Source: Actinomycetospora callitridis (GTDB lineage Bacteria; Actinomycetota; Actinomycetes; Mycobacteriales; Pseudonocardiaceae). Taken from it: DNA of 64,000 bases. The position numbers and the translations under genes are program-made. Position 1 is the first letter of the stretch; every line of letters begins with the position of its first letter. Where the stretch lies: positions 1,054,001-1,118,000 of the forward strand of contig NZ_JAQZAK010000001.1 in NCBI RefSeq assembly GCF_028737265.1. Reading direction: 5' to 3'. Under the pieces are notes generated by a model, which was not told where the DNA came from, did not search any database, and worked only from the letters and a program-made list of their open reading frames with translations. Positions 26,100 to 34,267 of this stretch are shown here, one piece after another.

Positions 26100-26143
26100 G
26101 GCTCCATGGTGCCCCGGACCCCCGACAACGACGCGCCGAGCAC

Positions 26144-26149
26144 TAGCGT
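26144..26149 (+). promoter_or_regulatory. -10 hexamer of the AI-2E/patatin/GAP operon
   Basis: TAGCGT lies 6 nt before GTG 26156. The mRNA is probably leaderless and may carry three genes. Confidence 0.5.
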
Positions 26150-26155
26150 GGCCGG

Positions 26156-27220
26156 GTGACCGTCCAGGTCCCGACGGGGCCCGCGCTGCCGAGGCTGTTC
26201 GTGGTGCTCGTCGGCGGCGCCGCGGCCGTCATCCTCGTCGTCGGCCTCCGTTCGCTGGCCTGGCTCATCGGCCCGCTGCTGCTCGCGCTGGTCGTGGTGA
26301 TCACCGTCCGTCCGGTGGAGACCTGGCTGCGCCGCCGGGGCCTCCCGGGCTGGCTGTCGTCGACGGTCCTGGTGCTGCTCGTCTACGCGGTGGTCGCCGC
26401 GCTCGCCGGGACGATCCTGGTGTCGCTGGCCCGCCTCGCGACGGTGCTTCCGGGGTACCGGGCCGAGGCGGCGGCGCTGGTCGGGGACCTCGTCGGCCAG
26501 CTCGCGGCGCTCGGGATCGGCGTCGTGCCGATCCGCGAGCTGGCTGCCGGCCTGGACCTCGGACGGGTGGCGGGGGTCGCCGCCGGCGTCCTGTCGGGGG
26601 TCGTCGGCCTGGCCGGCTCGCTGGTCTTCCTCTTCTCGCTGCTGCTGTTCCTGGCGATCGAGTCGGGCGGGTTCCGCGCGAAGCTGGGGGTCCTCGCCGG
26701 CGTGCGTCCGGCGGTCGCGGGCGTCCTCGGCGACTTCGTCCGCGGGACCCGGCGCTTCCTCGTCGTCACCACGGTCTTCGGGCTGCTCACCGCGGTCGTC
26801 GACACCGTCGTGCTCCTGGCCCTGGGCGTCCCGCTGGCGGTGCTCTGGGGACTGCTCGCCTTCATCACCAACTACATCCCCTACGTCGGCTTCTTCATCG
26901 GGGTCGTGCCGCCGGCGCTGCTCGCCCTCCTGGAGGGTGGCCCGGGGCTCGCGCTGGTCGTCGTCGTGATCTACCTGGTGGTCAACTTCGTGCTCTGCTC
27001 GCTGGTGCAGCCGCGCTACATCGGGGACGCCGTCGGGCTCTCGCTGACCGTCGTGTTCCTGTCGCTGGGCTTCTGGGCCTGGCTGCTGGGGCCGCTGGGC
27101 GCGGTGCTCGCGATCCCCCTGACACTGCTGGTCAAGGCCCTGCTCGTCGACGTCGACCCGCGTGCGGCGTGGCTCGGGGACCTGCTGGCCGCGGGGCCTG
27201 CGGACAAGGGGGACGCATGA
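26156..27220 (+). CDS. AI-2E family membrane protein
   Basis: 354 residues, GTG 26156. About eight membrane helices in the PF01594 arrangement: two to three helices, a soluble loop (about 95-140), then a helix-rich C-terminal half with LLAFITNYIPYVGFFIGVVPPALLAL and LGPLGAVLAIPLTLLVKALL, both hallmarks. Family members include autoinducer-2 exporters and Na+/H+ antiporters, so the name does not fix the substrate. Its stop overlaps the patatin-like start (ATGA), so this is the first gene of a translationally coupled operon. Confidence 0.85.
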   Translation: MTVQVPTGPALPRLFVVLVGGAAAVILVVGLRSLAWLIGPLLLALVVVITVRPVETWLRRRGLPGWLSSTVLVLLVYAVVAALAGTILVSLARLATVLPGYRAEAAALVGDLVGQLAALGIGVVPIRELAAGLDLGRVAGVAAGVLSGVVGLAGSLVFLFSLLLFLAIESGGFRAKLGVLAGVRPAVAGVLGDFVRGTRRFLVVTTVFGLLTAVVDTVVLLALGVPLAVLWGLLAFITNYIPYVGFFIGVVPPALLALLEGGPGLALVVVVIYLVVNFVLCSLVQPRYIGDAVGLSLTVVFLSLGFWAWLLGPLGAVLAIPLTLLVKALLVDVDPRAAWLGDLLAAGPADKGDA

Positions 27221-28458
27221 GGATCGCGCTGGCCTTCCAGGGCGGCGGCAGCCACACCGCCTTCACCGCGGGGGTGGTGTCCCGGCTCGTCGAGCGCGGG
27301 GCCTTCGACGGCCACGAGGTCGTCGCGGTCAGCGGCACCTCGGGCGGGGCGATCAACGCGCTGCTGACGTTCGCGGCGCTGCGCGACGGCCGGCGCGACC
27401 GCATCCCGGCCGACCTCGAGGGCTTCTGGGAGGACAACGCCGCGAGCAACCCGCTCGAGCGCCTCGGCAACGCCGCCGCGGTGGGCGCGGGCGTGGCCCA
27501 GAGCCTCGGCCTCGCGCCGCCGCTGAACCCCTACCTCGTGCCGCCGGCGTTCGACGGGCGCGAGGAGTTCCGCCGGCTGCTGCGCCGCCACGTCGACTTC
27601 GACGCGCTGGACGTCCCGGACACCGACGCCCGCCACCCGCGCCTCGTCCTCGGCGCCGTCGACGTCCGCAGCGGCGCGTTCCGCGCGTTCGACAGCCGCC
27701 GCGACCGCATCACCCCGGACACCGTGCTCGCCTCCGCGGCGATCCCGACCCTGTTCCGCGCGATCCACGTCGAGGGCGGCCTCTACTGGGACGGGCTGTT
27801 CTCGCAGAACCCGCCGGTGGCCCCGCTGCTCGACGACGACCCCGACGAGCTCTGGGTCGTCCAGATCAACCCGACGCGGCGCGACGACGAGCCCCGCACG
27901 ACCCTCGACATCGCCGACCGCCGCAACGAGCTCGCCGGCAACCTCTCGCTCTACCAGGAGCTCGCGTCGATCGAGAAGATCGACCAGCTCCTCGCCGCCG
28001 GCACGCTCACCGCGGCCAGCGGGTACCGCCAGGTCGCCGTGCGCGTGCTCGAGCTCGACCGCTCGATCGTCAGCGGCCTGCTCGGCGCCGCGTCGAAGGT
28101 CAACCGCGACGTGGTGTTCCTGCGCGACCTGCGCCGGCGCGGTGCCGAGCAGGCCGAGGTCTTCCTGACCTCGCTGCGGTTCGAGGAGGCCTGGACCGGG
28201 GGCGACGTCGAGCGCCTCCGGACGCTGCTGGCCGGCGCCCGCCTCGAGGTCGAGCCCCCGTTCGGGCGCGCCACCGAGGACGTCGCGGTCCTGCTCGCCA
28301 CCGCCGTCGCCCGCGACGTCACGCGCAAGGAGCTCGTCGGCGAGGAGGTCGTCTGGCGGGTGGCGGCCTCCGGGACGCCCGGCGTGCTCACCGTGTCCTT
28401 CGCCGGCGAGCGGCTCGTCTCCCTGCACCTCGGCGCGGTGCCGGAGGACGAGCGGTGA
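27217..28458 (+). CDS. Patatin-like phospholipase with C-terminal SnoaL-like domain
   Basis: 413 residues, ATG 27217. The patatin domain has the oxyanion glycine loop FQGGGSHT, the nucleophile elbow SGTSGGA (Ser42) and the dyad aspartate in YWDGLFSQN. These enzymes hydrolyse lipid acyl esters from the cytoplasmic side. From about residue 320 the protein changes to FEEAWTGGDVERLRTLL and later VAASGTPGVLTVSFAGERLVSL, the pattern of SnoaL/NTF2-like domains, which bind small hydrophobic ligands or act as accessory folds. Such a fusion is uncommon. Coupled to the AI-2E-family gene before and 7 bp from the GAP-family gene after it. Confidence 0.85.
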   Translation: MRIALAFQGGGSHTAFTAGVVSRLVERGAFDGHEVVAVSGTSGGAINALLTFAALRDGRRDRIPADLEGFWEDNAASNPLERLGNAAAVGAGVAQSLGLAPPLNPYLVPPAFDGREEFRRLLRRHVDFDALDVPDTDARHPRLVLGAVDVRSGAFRAFDSRRDRITPDTVLASAAIPTLFRAIHVEGGLYWDGLFSQNPPVAPLLDDDPDELWVVQINPTRRDDEPRTTLDIADRRNELAGNLSLYQELASIEKIDQLLAAGTLTAASGYRQVAVRVLELDRSIVSGLLGAASKVNRDVVFLRDLRRRGAEQAEVFLTSLRFEEAWTGGDVERLRTLLAGARLEVEPPFGRATEDVAVLLATAVARDVTRKELVGEEVVWRVAASGTPGVLTVSFAGERLVSLHLGAVPEDER

Positions 28459-28465
28459 GTGCTCC

Positions 28466-29140
28466 GTGAGCCCCGAGGCCCTGGTCCTCGGTCTCGTCAG
28501 CGCCGTGCGCGCCGTCCCCCTGGCGATCGTGTACGCGGTGCTGCTCACCGAGAGCCCCCGGCGCCTGCTGACCGCGTACCTGCTGGCCGGCGCGACCATC
28601 AGCGTCGTGGTCGGCGTCCTCGTCGTCACCGCGTTCGGCGCGAGCACCCGGAGCTCGGAGCACACCGCCGGGCGCCTGATCGTCGACGTCGTCCTCGGCG
28701 TCCTGGCCATCGTCTGGGCCGCCGCCCGCGGGACGGGACGTCTCCCGCGCCCGCGTCGACGGCCCGACCGCGAACGCTCGTCGGTGCTCCCCGACGCGCT
28801 CGCGACGCGCCTGAAGTCCCCGACGCCGACCGCCATGGCCGGGGCGGGCCTCGTGACCAACCTCCCCGGGCTCTACTACATCGCGGCGCTGGTGGCGGTG
28901 CTCCAGACCCACCCGAGCCCGGTGGGCGGGATCGCGCAGGTGCTCGTCTACAACCTCCTGCGCTTCGCGGTGCCGGTCGCGGTGCTCGTGCTGGTGATCC
29001 TGCGCCCGGACCGGACCCTCGAGCTCGTGCGCACGGTGCACGCGTGGGGACGCCGGCACGCCACGGTCCTGCTGGTGCTCGCCGTCGGCGGGGTCGGGAT
29101 CTACCTCACCGGCAAGGGCGTCCTGGGGCTGCTCGGTTAG
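28466..29140 (+). CDS. GAP (Sap/lipid-addressing) family membrane protein
   Basis: 224 residues, GTG 28466. Six hydrophobic helices; KSPTPTAMAGAGLVTNLPGLYYIAAL is typical of the GAP family, whose mycobacterial members help move glycopeptidolipids or sulfolipids to the surface. The third gene of an operon with a lipase, so a role in lipid export or remodelling is reasonable but unproven. Its 3' end overlaps the end of the convergent response regulator gene by 4 bp. Confidence 0.8.
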   Translation: MSPEALVLGLVSAVRAVPLAIVYAVLLTESPRRLLTAYLLAGATISVVVGVLVVTAFGASTRSSEHTAGRLIVDVVLGVLAIVWAAARGTGRLPRPRRRPDRERSSVLPDALATRLKSPTPTAMAGAGLVTNLPGLYYIAALVAVLQTHPSPVGGIAQVLVYNLLRFAVPVAVLVLVILRPDRTLELVRTVHAWGRRHATVLLVLAVGGVGIYLTGKGVLGLLG

Positions 29141-29805
29141 TCCTCCGACGACAGCCCGGCGTCGTGGGCCAGCAGCGCCAGCTGGGTGCGGTTGTCCAGG
29201 TCGAGCTTGGACAGCGCGCTCGACAGGTAGGTCTTGACCGTCGAGAGCGAGAGCAGCAGCTCGCGGCTGATGCGCGCGTTGCTCCAGCCCCGCCCGACGG
29301 CCGCCGCGACGGAGCGCTCCTGCTCGGAGAGGGCGGCCATCCGGGCCCCGGCGTCCGGGCGTCCCGAGCCCCGCCCGGTGGCCGCCGCGATCAGGCGGCG
29401 GGTCACCGACGGCGACAGCGACGTGCCGCCGGCCGCGACCCGGCGGATGGCGTCCTCGATGTCGGCCGGCGGGGTGTCCTTGACCAGGTAGCCCGTGGCG
29501 CCCGCGCGCAGGGCGGCGAGGACGTCCTGGTCGGAGTCGAAGGTGGTGAGGACGAGGACGGCGGGCGCCTCGGGCCGCGCGAGGAGCTCGGTGGTCGCCC
29601 GGACGCCGTCGACCCGGGGCATGCGGAGGTCCATCAGCACGACGTCGGGACGGTGCTCGGCGACCGCCGCGGGCACCTCGTCGCCGTCGGCGGCCTCCCC
29701 GACGATCGCGATGTCGTCGGCCTCGCCGAGCATCAGCCGCAGTCCGGAGCGCACGAGCGCGTCGTCGTCGACGAGGAGCACGCGGACCGGGGTCGGTTCG
29801 GTCAT
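29137..29805 (-). CDS. NarL/LuxR-family response regulator
   Basis: 222 residues, ATG 29805 overlapping the kinase stop (ATGA). Receiver with Asp13-Asp14-Asp15, phospho-acceptor Asp59 in VVLMDLRMP and Lys in YLVKDTP. The LuxR helix-turn-helix reads LSEQERSVAAAVGRGWSNARIS. Pairs with the kinase just upstream. A second pair of the same class lies at 3.6-5.4 kb, but the two regulators differ clearly in sequence, so this is not a recent duplication. Target genes unknown. Confidence 0.93.
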   Translation of the reverse strand: MTEPTPVRVLLVDDDALVRSGLRLMLGEADDIAIVGEAADGDEVPAAVAEHRPDVVLMDLRMPRVDGVRATTELLARPEAPAVLVLTTFDSDQDVLAALRAGATGYLVKDTPPADIEDAIRRVAAGGTSLSPSVTRRLIAAATGRGSGRPDAGARMAALSEQERSVAAAVGRGWSNARISRELLLSLSTVKTYLSSALSKLDLDNRTQLALLAHDAGLSSED

Positions 29806-30977
29806 CGCGGCTCCATGACCGGCCAGGGCACCCGCACCGCGACACGGAAGCGGTCGTGGTCGGGGCCGCGGGAGAGCACGTGACCGCCCGCGAGGTCGAC
29901 GCGCTCGGTGATCCCGAGCAGCCCGTTGCCGGGCGGCCGGACGGGGCCGCGGGCGGGCAGCGGGTTGGAGACCTCGAGCTCGGCCTCGCCGCCGGGCGCG
30001 CCCCGCAGCACGACCTCGACGGGCCGGCCCGGGGCATGGCGGGCGGCGTTGGTGAGAGCCTCCTGGGTGATCCGGTAGAGCGTGCGCCCGCACTCGTCGG
30101 GCAGCGCACCCTCGGCCAGCTCGTCGCGCAGGGTCACCGGGGTGCCCGCGGCGCGCACGCCGTCGAGGAGGCGCTCCAGGTCGGCCAGGGTCGGCTGCGG
30201 CGGCCGCTGGGCGGGATCGACGCCGGCGTCGTCGTCGTCGGTGTCGGGGTCGCGCAGGACGCCGAGGATCGCCCGCAGGTCGACCAGCGCGTCGCGCGCA
30301 CCCGCCCGGATGACCTCGAGCGCGTCGCGGATCTCCTCGGGCGAGGCGGACCGCCGGTGGGCCAGCGCCCCGGCGTGCAGGGAGACCATCGACAGGCGGT
30401 GGGCGAGGACGTCGTGCATCTCGCGGGCGATGCGGGTGCGCTCGGCCGTCCGGGCCGCCTCGGCCCGCAGCGCCGCCTCGGTCTCGGCCCGCTCGGCCCG
30501 CTCGACCAGCGAGTCGAGCAGCTCGTGGCGGGCGCGGATCGCCGCCCCCGTCGCCACCAGCGCCGCGGTGATGACCACCGCCCACCCGACGTTGGCCCAC
30601 GAGGTGCTCTCCTCGGTCTGGAGACGGAAGAGACCCTGGACGGGCGCGATCGCGAGGGAGAGCACGGCGAGACCCACCGCCGTCGGCCAGGGCCGGCGTA
30701 CCGCCAGGGAGAAGGTCGCCACGGCACCGGCGAGCCAGGCGCCCGTGCACGGGATCGTCAGCGCGAAGACGACGAGCGCCGAGCCGATGGGGGCGCGGCG
30801 GCGGGCGAGCAGCACGAGGGCGGCGAGAACCCCGCCCACCAGGTCGATCCACCACCACGCCGGCGCCTCGGTGGGCAGGACCGGGCGCTCCGGCCACAGC
30901 ACGAGGTAGACCCCGAGCAGGGCGACGGCGAGCGCGCCGGCGTCGTACAGACGCGGGGTCAGCCCGGTGGACGGCAC
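29802..30977 (-). CDS. Sensor histidine kinase (HisKA_3 class)
   Basis: 391 residues. Five to six N-terminal membrane helices (to about 150) with short loops, a linker helix rich in Arg/Glu/Ala, then the HisKA_3 helix with His in REMHDVLAHRLSMV. The HATPase domain has a QEALTNAARHA N-box and GNGLLGITERV G-box. GTG 30977 is chosen because minus-strand TAGCGT is 7 nt upstream; GTG 30986 would overlap that hexamer and add three residues. Acidic DPDTDDDDAG insert in the catalytic part. Co-transcribed with its response regulator. Confidence 0.9.
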   Translation of the reverse strand: MPSTGLTPRLYDAGALAVALLGVYLVLWPERPVLPTEAPAWWWIDLVGGVLAALVLLARRRAPIGSALVVFALTIPCTGAWLAGAVATFSLAVRRPWPTAVGLAVLSLAIAPVQGLFRLQTEESTSWANVGWAVVITAALVATGAAIRARHELLDSLVERAERAETEAALRAEAARTAERTRIAREMHDVLAHRLSMVSLHAGALAHRRSASPEEIRDALEVIRAGARDALVDLRAILGVLRDPDTDDDDAGVDPAQRPPQPTLADLERLLDGVRAAGTPVTLRDELAEGALPDECGRTLYRITQEALTNAARHAPGRPVEVVLRGAPGGEAELEVSNPLPARGPVRPPGNGLLGITERVDLAGGHVLSRGPDHDRFRVAVRVPWPVMEPR

Positions 30978-30984
30978 GGTGGTC

Positions 30985-30990
30985 ACGCTA
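30985..30990 (-). promoter_or_regulatory. -10 hexamer of the second two-component operon
   Basis: Minus-strand TAGCGT, 7 nt before GTG 30977. This decides the start between the two nearby GTG codons. Confidence 0.45.
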
Positions 30991-31107
30991 GCGCCGCCGT
31001 CCGACACGCCGCCCCGGCCGAAGGTCGACCGGGAGCGGTCCGTTCGACGGTGATCTCCGGCCGGTGCGCCGTGGTCGCCGGCCCGCCGTCCCGCGACGCT
31101 CGTCGGC

Positions 31108-32586
31108 ATGGCGCTCACGGCTCCGCCCACGACCGCAGGCCCGTCCGTGCCCGCCACGCTGCCGCGTCTCGCGCGGTGGCCCGTCGGCGCCGTCGCCGCC
31201 GCCGTCGCCGCCGCGCACCTGGCCGTCGCGTGGATCCCCGGCTGGTGGTTCGACGAGGCCCTCACGCTGGCGATCGGGCGCCACCACCTCGACTGGGGCT
31301 CGGTCGACCAGCCGCCGGTGGCCCCGCTGCTCGCGGCGCTGACGGACCTGATCGCGCCCGGGGAGGTGCTGGTGCTGCGCCTGCCCGCGATCGCCGCGAC
31401 GGCTGCGGCCGTGGTGCTCGCGGCGCTGATCGCCCGGGAGCTCGGAGGCGATGCGCGGGCGCAGACCCTCACCGCGATCGCCCAGGCCACGGGCATCTGG
31501 ACGGCGTTCACGGGGCACTGGCTGACCCCGTACACGCTCGAGCCGGTCACCTGGCTGCTGATCGGCTGGCTGCTCGTGCGGTGGTGGCGGGTCCGTGACG
31601 ACCGGCTGCTGCTCGCGCTCGGCGTCGCCGTGGGGGTCGCGGCGCAGACGAAGTTCCAGGTGATCCTGCTGGGCGCGGTCCTGCTCCTGTCGGTGGCCGT
31701 GCTCGGTCCGCATGCACTCCTGCGCCGGCCGCACCTCTGGGTGGGCGTCGGTCTCGCCGCGGTGATCGCCGCCCCGACCCTGGTCTGGCAGGCCCTCAAC
31801 GGGTGGCCGCAGCTGCGGATGGCGCCGATCGTCGCCGCCGAGGCGGCCGACCTCTACCAGGGTCGCACCGGGGTCATGATCGGGCTGATCGCCTCGGCCG
31901 GGGTCGTGGGCGTCCCGCTGGTGCTCCTCGGGCTGTGGCGTCTCGCCCGCGACCCGGCGTTGCGGGAGCTGCGCTACCTCGCGCTCACCGCGGCGGTGCT
32001 CTACGCCGCGTTCTCGATCACCATCGGACGGCCGTACTACCTCGTCGGCCTGTACGGGCTCCTCGCGGCCGTCGGTGCCGTGGGCCTGCAGCGCCGGCGG
32101 GAGACCGGACACCGCCGGGGACGGTGGGTCGCGTGGCCGGCGGCCGCGCTCGGCGCCGGGGCCGCGGGCGCGATGCTGGCGGTGTCGGTACCGGCGGCCG
32201 CGCCCGCGGTCGGCGAGCAGGTCACGCAGGCGACGACGCGGGCGTACGACGCGCTCCCGCCCGAAAGGCGCGTGCACACCGGGGTGATGGCCGAGTCCTA
32301 CATCTACGCCGCCATCCTCGACGTCCAGGCACCGGAGGGGACGCTCCCGCCCGCGATGAGCAGCAACCGCAGCTACGGGTGGTTCCCGCCGCCGGGCGAC
32401 GACGTGGACTCGGTCCTCTACGTCGGGTCGACCGCCGACGAGCTGCGGCCGTGGTTCGCCGAGGTCCGGCCGGTCGGGGAGGCCGGGAGCCCCACCGATC
32501 CCGGGGCGCAGGTGTGGCTGGCCACCGGCCGGCTCGCCCCGTGGGACGCCGTCTGGCCGAGCCTGCGCCACCTCGACGTGCAGTGA
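31108..32586 (+). CDS. ArnT/PMT-type glycosyltransferase (GT39/GT83-like)
   Basis: 492 residues, ATG 31108. Polytopic membrane glycosyltransferase using polyprenyl-phosphate sugars, outside-facing catalytic loop. The first loop after helix 1 contains WWFDEALTLAIGRHHLDWG and DQPPVAPLLAAL, with the Asp/Glu pair (about 48-49) required in this superfamily. About ten to eleven helices, then a soluble exterior domain of about 140 residues (ESYIYAAILDV onwards). Acceptor unknown: protein or cell-wall polymer. The stop codon lies in a 13-bp triplet repeat described separately. Confidence 0.85.
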   Translation: MALTAPPTTAGPSVPATLPRLARWPVGAVAAAVAAAHLAVAWIPGWWFDEALTLAIGRHHLDWGSVDQPPVAPLLAALTDLIAPGEVLVLRLPAIAATAAAVVLAALIARELGGDARAQTLTAIAQATGIWTAFTGHWLTPYTLEPVTWLLIGWLLVRWWRVRDDRLLLALGVAVGVAAQTKFQVILLGAVLLLSVAVLGPHALLRRPHLWVGVGLAAVIAAPTLVWQALNGWPQLRMAPIVAAEAADLYQGRTGVMIGLIASAGVVGVPLVLLGLWRLARDPALRELRYLALTAAVLYAAFSITIGRPYYLVGLYGLLAAVGAVGLQRRRETGHRRGRWVAWPAAALGAGAAGAMLAVSVPAAAPAVGEQVTQATTRAYDALPPERRVHTGVMAESYIYAAILDVQAPEGTLPPAMSSNRSYGWFPPPGDDVDSVLYVGSTADELRPWFAEVRPVGEAGSPTDPGAQVWLATGRLAPWDAVWPSLRHLDVQ

Positions 32587-32616
32587 GGCCGTGCAGTGAG
32601 GCCATGCAGTGAGGAG
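32578..32616. repeat. 13-bp triple repeat carrying three stop codons
   Basis: GTGCAGTGAGGCC occurs at 32578-32590 and 32591-32603, then ATGCAGTGAGGAG at 32604-32616. TGA falls at 32584, 32597 and 32610, that is at 0, +13 and +26 nt, covering all three reading frames. The first is the stop of the glycosyltransferase. Confidence 0.85.
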
Positions 32617-32623
32617 GCCCTGG

Positions 32624-32755
32624 TCAGCGCCCGCGGTTCTGGAACCACCAGCGCAGCAGGACGACCAGCGCCGCGAGCATCCCGAGCAGCGCCACCACCG
32701 CGCCGACGGTGCCCCCGAGGGAGTCGAACGCCGTGGTGGTGAGCAGGAGGTCCAC
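32624..32755 (-). CDS. Small single-pass membrane protein (43 aa)
   Basis: GTG 32755 gives 43 residues: a short acidic start (VDLLLTTTAFDSLGG), one hydrophobic helix (about 16-36) and a basic end (RWWFQNRGR). The start is set by minus-strand TAACCT 7 nt upstream; longer in-frame versions would run through the divergent DUF3046 gene. The positive end suggests N-out/C-in orientation. No family recognised. Located beside DUF3046 and recA. Confidence 0.55.
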   Translation of the reverse strand: MDLLLTTTAFDSLGGTVGAVVALLGMLAALVVLLRWWFQNRGR

Positions 32756-32762
32756 GTCCTCG

Positions 32763-32772
32763 AGGTTATCGT
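32763..32772. promoter_or_regulatory. Overlapping divergent -10 elements (bidirectional promoter)
   Basis: AGGTTATCGT. On the plus strand TATCGT (32767-32772) is 7 nt from the DUF3046 GTG. On the minus strand TAACCT (32768-32763) is 7 nt from the small membrane protein GTG. The hexamers share 2 bp. Confidence 0.55.
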
Positions 32773-32779
32773 GGGGCCC

Positions 32780-32974
32780 GTGCGGCTGACCCATTTCCGC
32801 CGGCTCATGGACGACGAGTTCGGGGCCGTGCGTGCCGGCTCCATCGCCCGCGACCACGTCTTCGGCGCGCTCCGCGGGCGCACCGTCGAGCAGGCCCTCG
32901 AGGACGGCGACGAGCCCCGCGACGTGTGGCGGGCGGTGTGCGCCGAGTTCGAGGTGCCGGCCGAGAGGCGCTGA
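32780..32974 (+). CDS. DUF3046 protein
   Basis: 64 residues from GTG 32780: [15 protein letters not shown] at the start, [19 protein letters not shown] in the middle, and [15 protein letters not shown] near the end. This is the DUF3046 family, found almost only in actinobacteria next to recA. Function unknown. Sits 247 bp before recA with its own leaderless promoter, so it is expressed separately from the SOS promoter of recA or reads into it. Confidence 0.88.
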   Translation: MRLTHFRRLMDDEFGAVRAGSIARDHVFGALRGRTVEQALEDGDEPRDVWRAVCAEFEVPAERR

Positions 32975-33017
32975 CCGGTTCCGAGGCAGACCCGACACGC
33001 CGGTCGGCGACCGGGGC

Positions 33018-33046
33018 TCGGTATCGAACAGGTGTTCGTCTACCCT
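33018..33046 (+). promoter_or_regulatory. SOS promoter of recA with LexA box
   Basis: LexA box TCGAAC-AGGT-GTTCGT at 33024-33039, one base off the actinobacterial consensus TCGAAC-N4-GTTCGA. It lies between a weak -35 (TCGGTA, 33018-33023) and a -10 (TACCCT, 33041-33046), so bound LexA blocks RNA polymerase. About 175 nt of leader precede the recA start. Confidence 0.85.
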
Positions 33047-33221
33047 CCTCCGTACGGCCGCCGTGCGGCGTCAGCGTCGCCGTCGTCCGTCCACAACCGT
33101 TCCGTTCCTCCACAGGGCGGCCGGTCCGGCTCCACCGTTGTCGGACCCCCCGCCTAGCGTCGGCGCCAGAGAGTCGACCCCTGACCCTGACACCCCGACC
33201 TTCGACGCAAGGTGGCATTCC

Positions 33222-34262
33222 ATGGCACAGGCACCGGATCGCGACAAGGCGCTCGAGCTCGCCCTCGCCCAGATCGACAAGCAGTTCGGCAAGGGCTCGA
33301 TCATGCGGCTCGGCGACGACGGCCGGGCGCCGGTCAACGTCATCCCGACCGGATCGATCGCCCTCGACGTGGCGCTCGGCGTGGGCGGACTGCCCCGCGG
33401 CCGCGTGGTGGAGATCTACGGCCCGGAGTCCTCGGGCAAGACGACGGTCACGCTGCACGCGGTGGCCAACGCGCAGGCCCAGGGCGGCATCGCGGCGTTC
33501 ATCGACGCCGAGCACGCGCTCGACCCGGAGTACGCCAAGGCCCTCGGGGTCGACACCGACGCGCTGCTGGTCTCGCAGCCCGACACCGGTGAGCAGGCGC
33601 TCGAGATCATGGACATGCTGATCCGGTCGAACGCGCTGGACGTCATCGTCGTCGACTCGGTCGCCGCGCTCGTGCCGCGCGCCGAGATCGAGGGCGACAT
33701 GGGCGACAGCCACGTCGGTCTCCAGGCCCGCCTCATGAGCCAGGCGCTGCGCAAGATCACCGGTGCGCTGCACGCCTCGGGCACCACGGCGATCTTCATC
33801 AACCAGCTCCGCGAGAAGGTCGGCGTCATGTTCGGCTCGCCGGAGACCACCACGGGTGGCAAGGCGCTGAAGTTCTACGCCTCGGTCCGGCTCGACATCC
33901 GCCGCATCGAGACGCTCAAGGACGGCGCCGACGCGGTCGGCAACCGCACGCGGGTCAAGGTCGTGAAGAACAAGGTGGCCCCGCCGTTCAAGCAGGCCGA
34001 GTTCGACATGATCTACGGCAGCGGCATCTCCAAGGAGGGCTCGCTGATCGACATGGGTGTCGAGCAGGCGATCGTCCGCAAGTCGGGCGCCTGGTACACC
34101 TACGAGGGCGACCAGCTGGGGCAGGGCAAGGAGAACGCCCGCAAGTTCCTGCGCGAGAACCCCGACGTCGCCGACGAGATCGAGAAGCGCATCAAGGAGA
34201 AGCTCGGCATCGGGGCGAAGCTCGACGCCGAGGCGCCCGCCGCGGCGCCCGTCGACTTCTGA
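33222..34262 (+). CDS. recA: Recombinase RecA
   Basis: 346 residues, ATG 33222 with AAGGTGG upstream. Forms ATP-dependent filaments on single-stranded DNA, catalyses strand exchange and stimulates LexA self-cleavage. Walker A GPESSGKT (67-74), Walker [12 protein letters not shown], the L2 loop region [21 protein letters not shown], and the C-terminal acidic-helix domain are intact. No intein, unlike the M. tuberculosis recA. A LexA box lies in its promoter; recX follows after 5 bp. Confidence 0.98.
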   Translation: MAQAPDRDKALELALAQIDKQFGKGSIMRLGDDGRAPVNVIPTGSIALDVALGVGGLPRGRVVEIYGPESSGKTTVTLHAVANAQAQGGIAAFIDAEHALDPEYAKALGVDTDALLVSQPDTGEQALEIMDMLIRSNALDVIVVDSVAALVPRAEIEGDMGDSHVGLQARLMSQALRKITGALHASGTTAIFINQLREKVGVMFGSPETTTGGKALKFYASVRLDIRRIETLKDGADAVGNRTRVKVVKNKVAPPFKQAEFDMIYGSGISKEGSLIDMGVEQAIVRKSGAWYTYEGDQLGQGKENARKFLRENPDVADEIEKRIKEKLGIGAKLDAEAPAAAPVDF

Positions 34263-34267
34263 GTCGG

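Noticed and set aside
21342..26159. A 1605-codon open frame antisense to lhr
   Set aside because: Caused by GC-rich third positions; lhr on the other strand has complete helicase motifs, while the antisense translation is low complexity without any motif.
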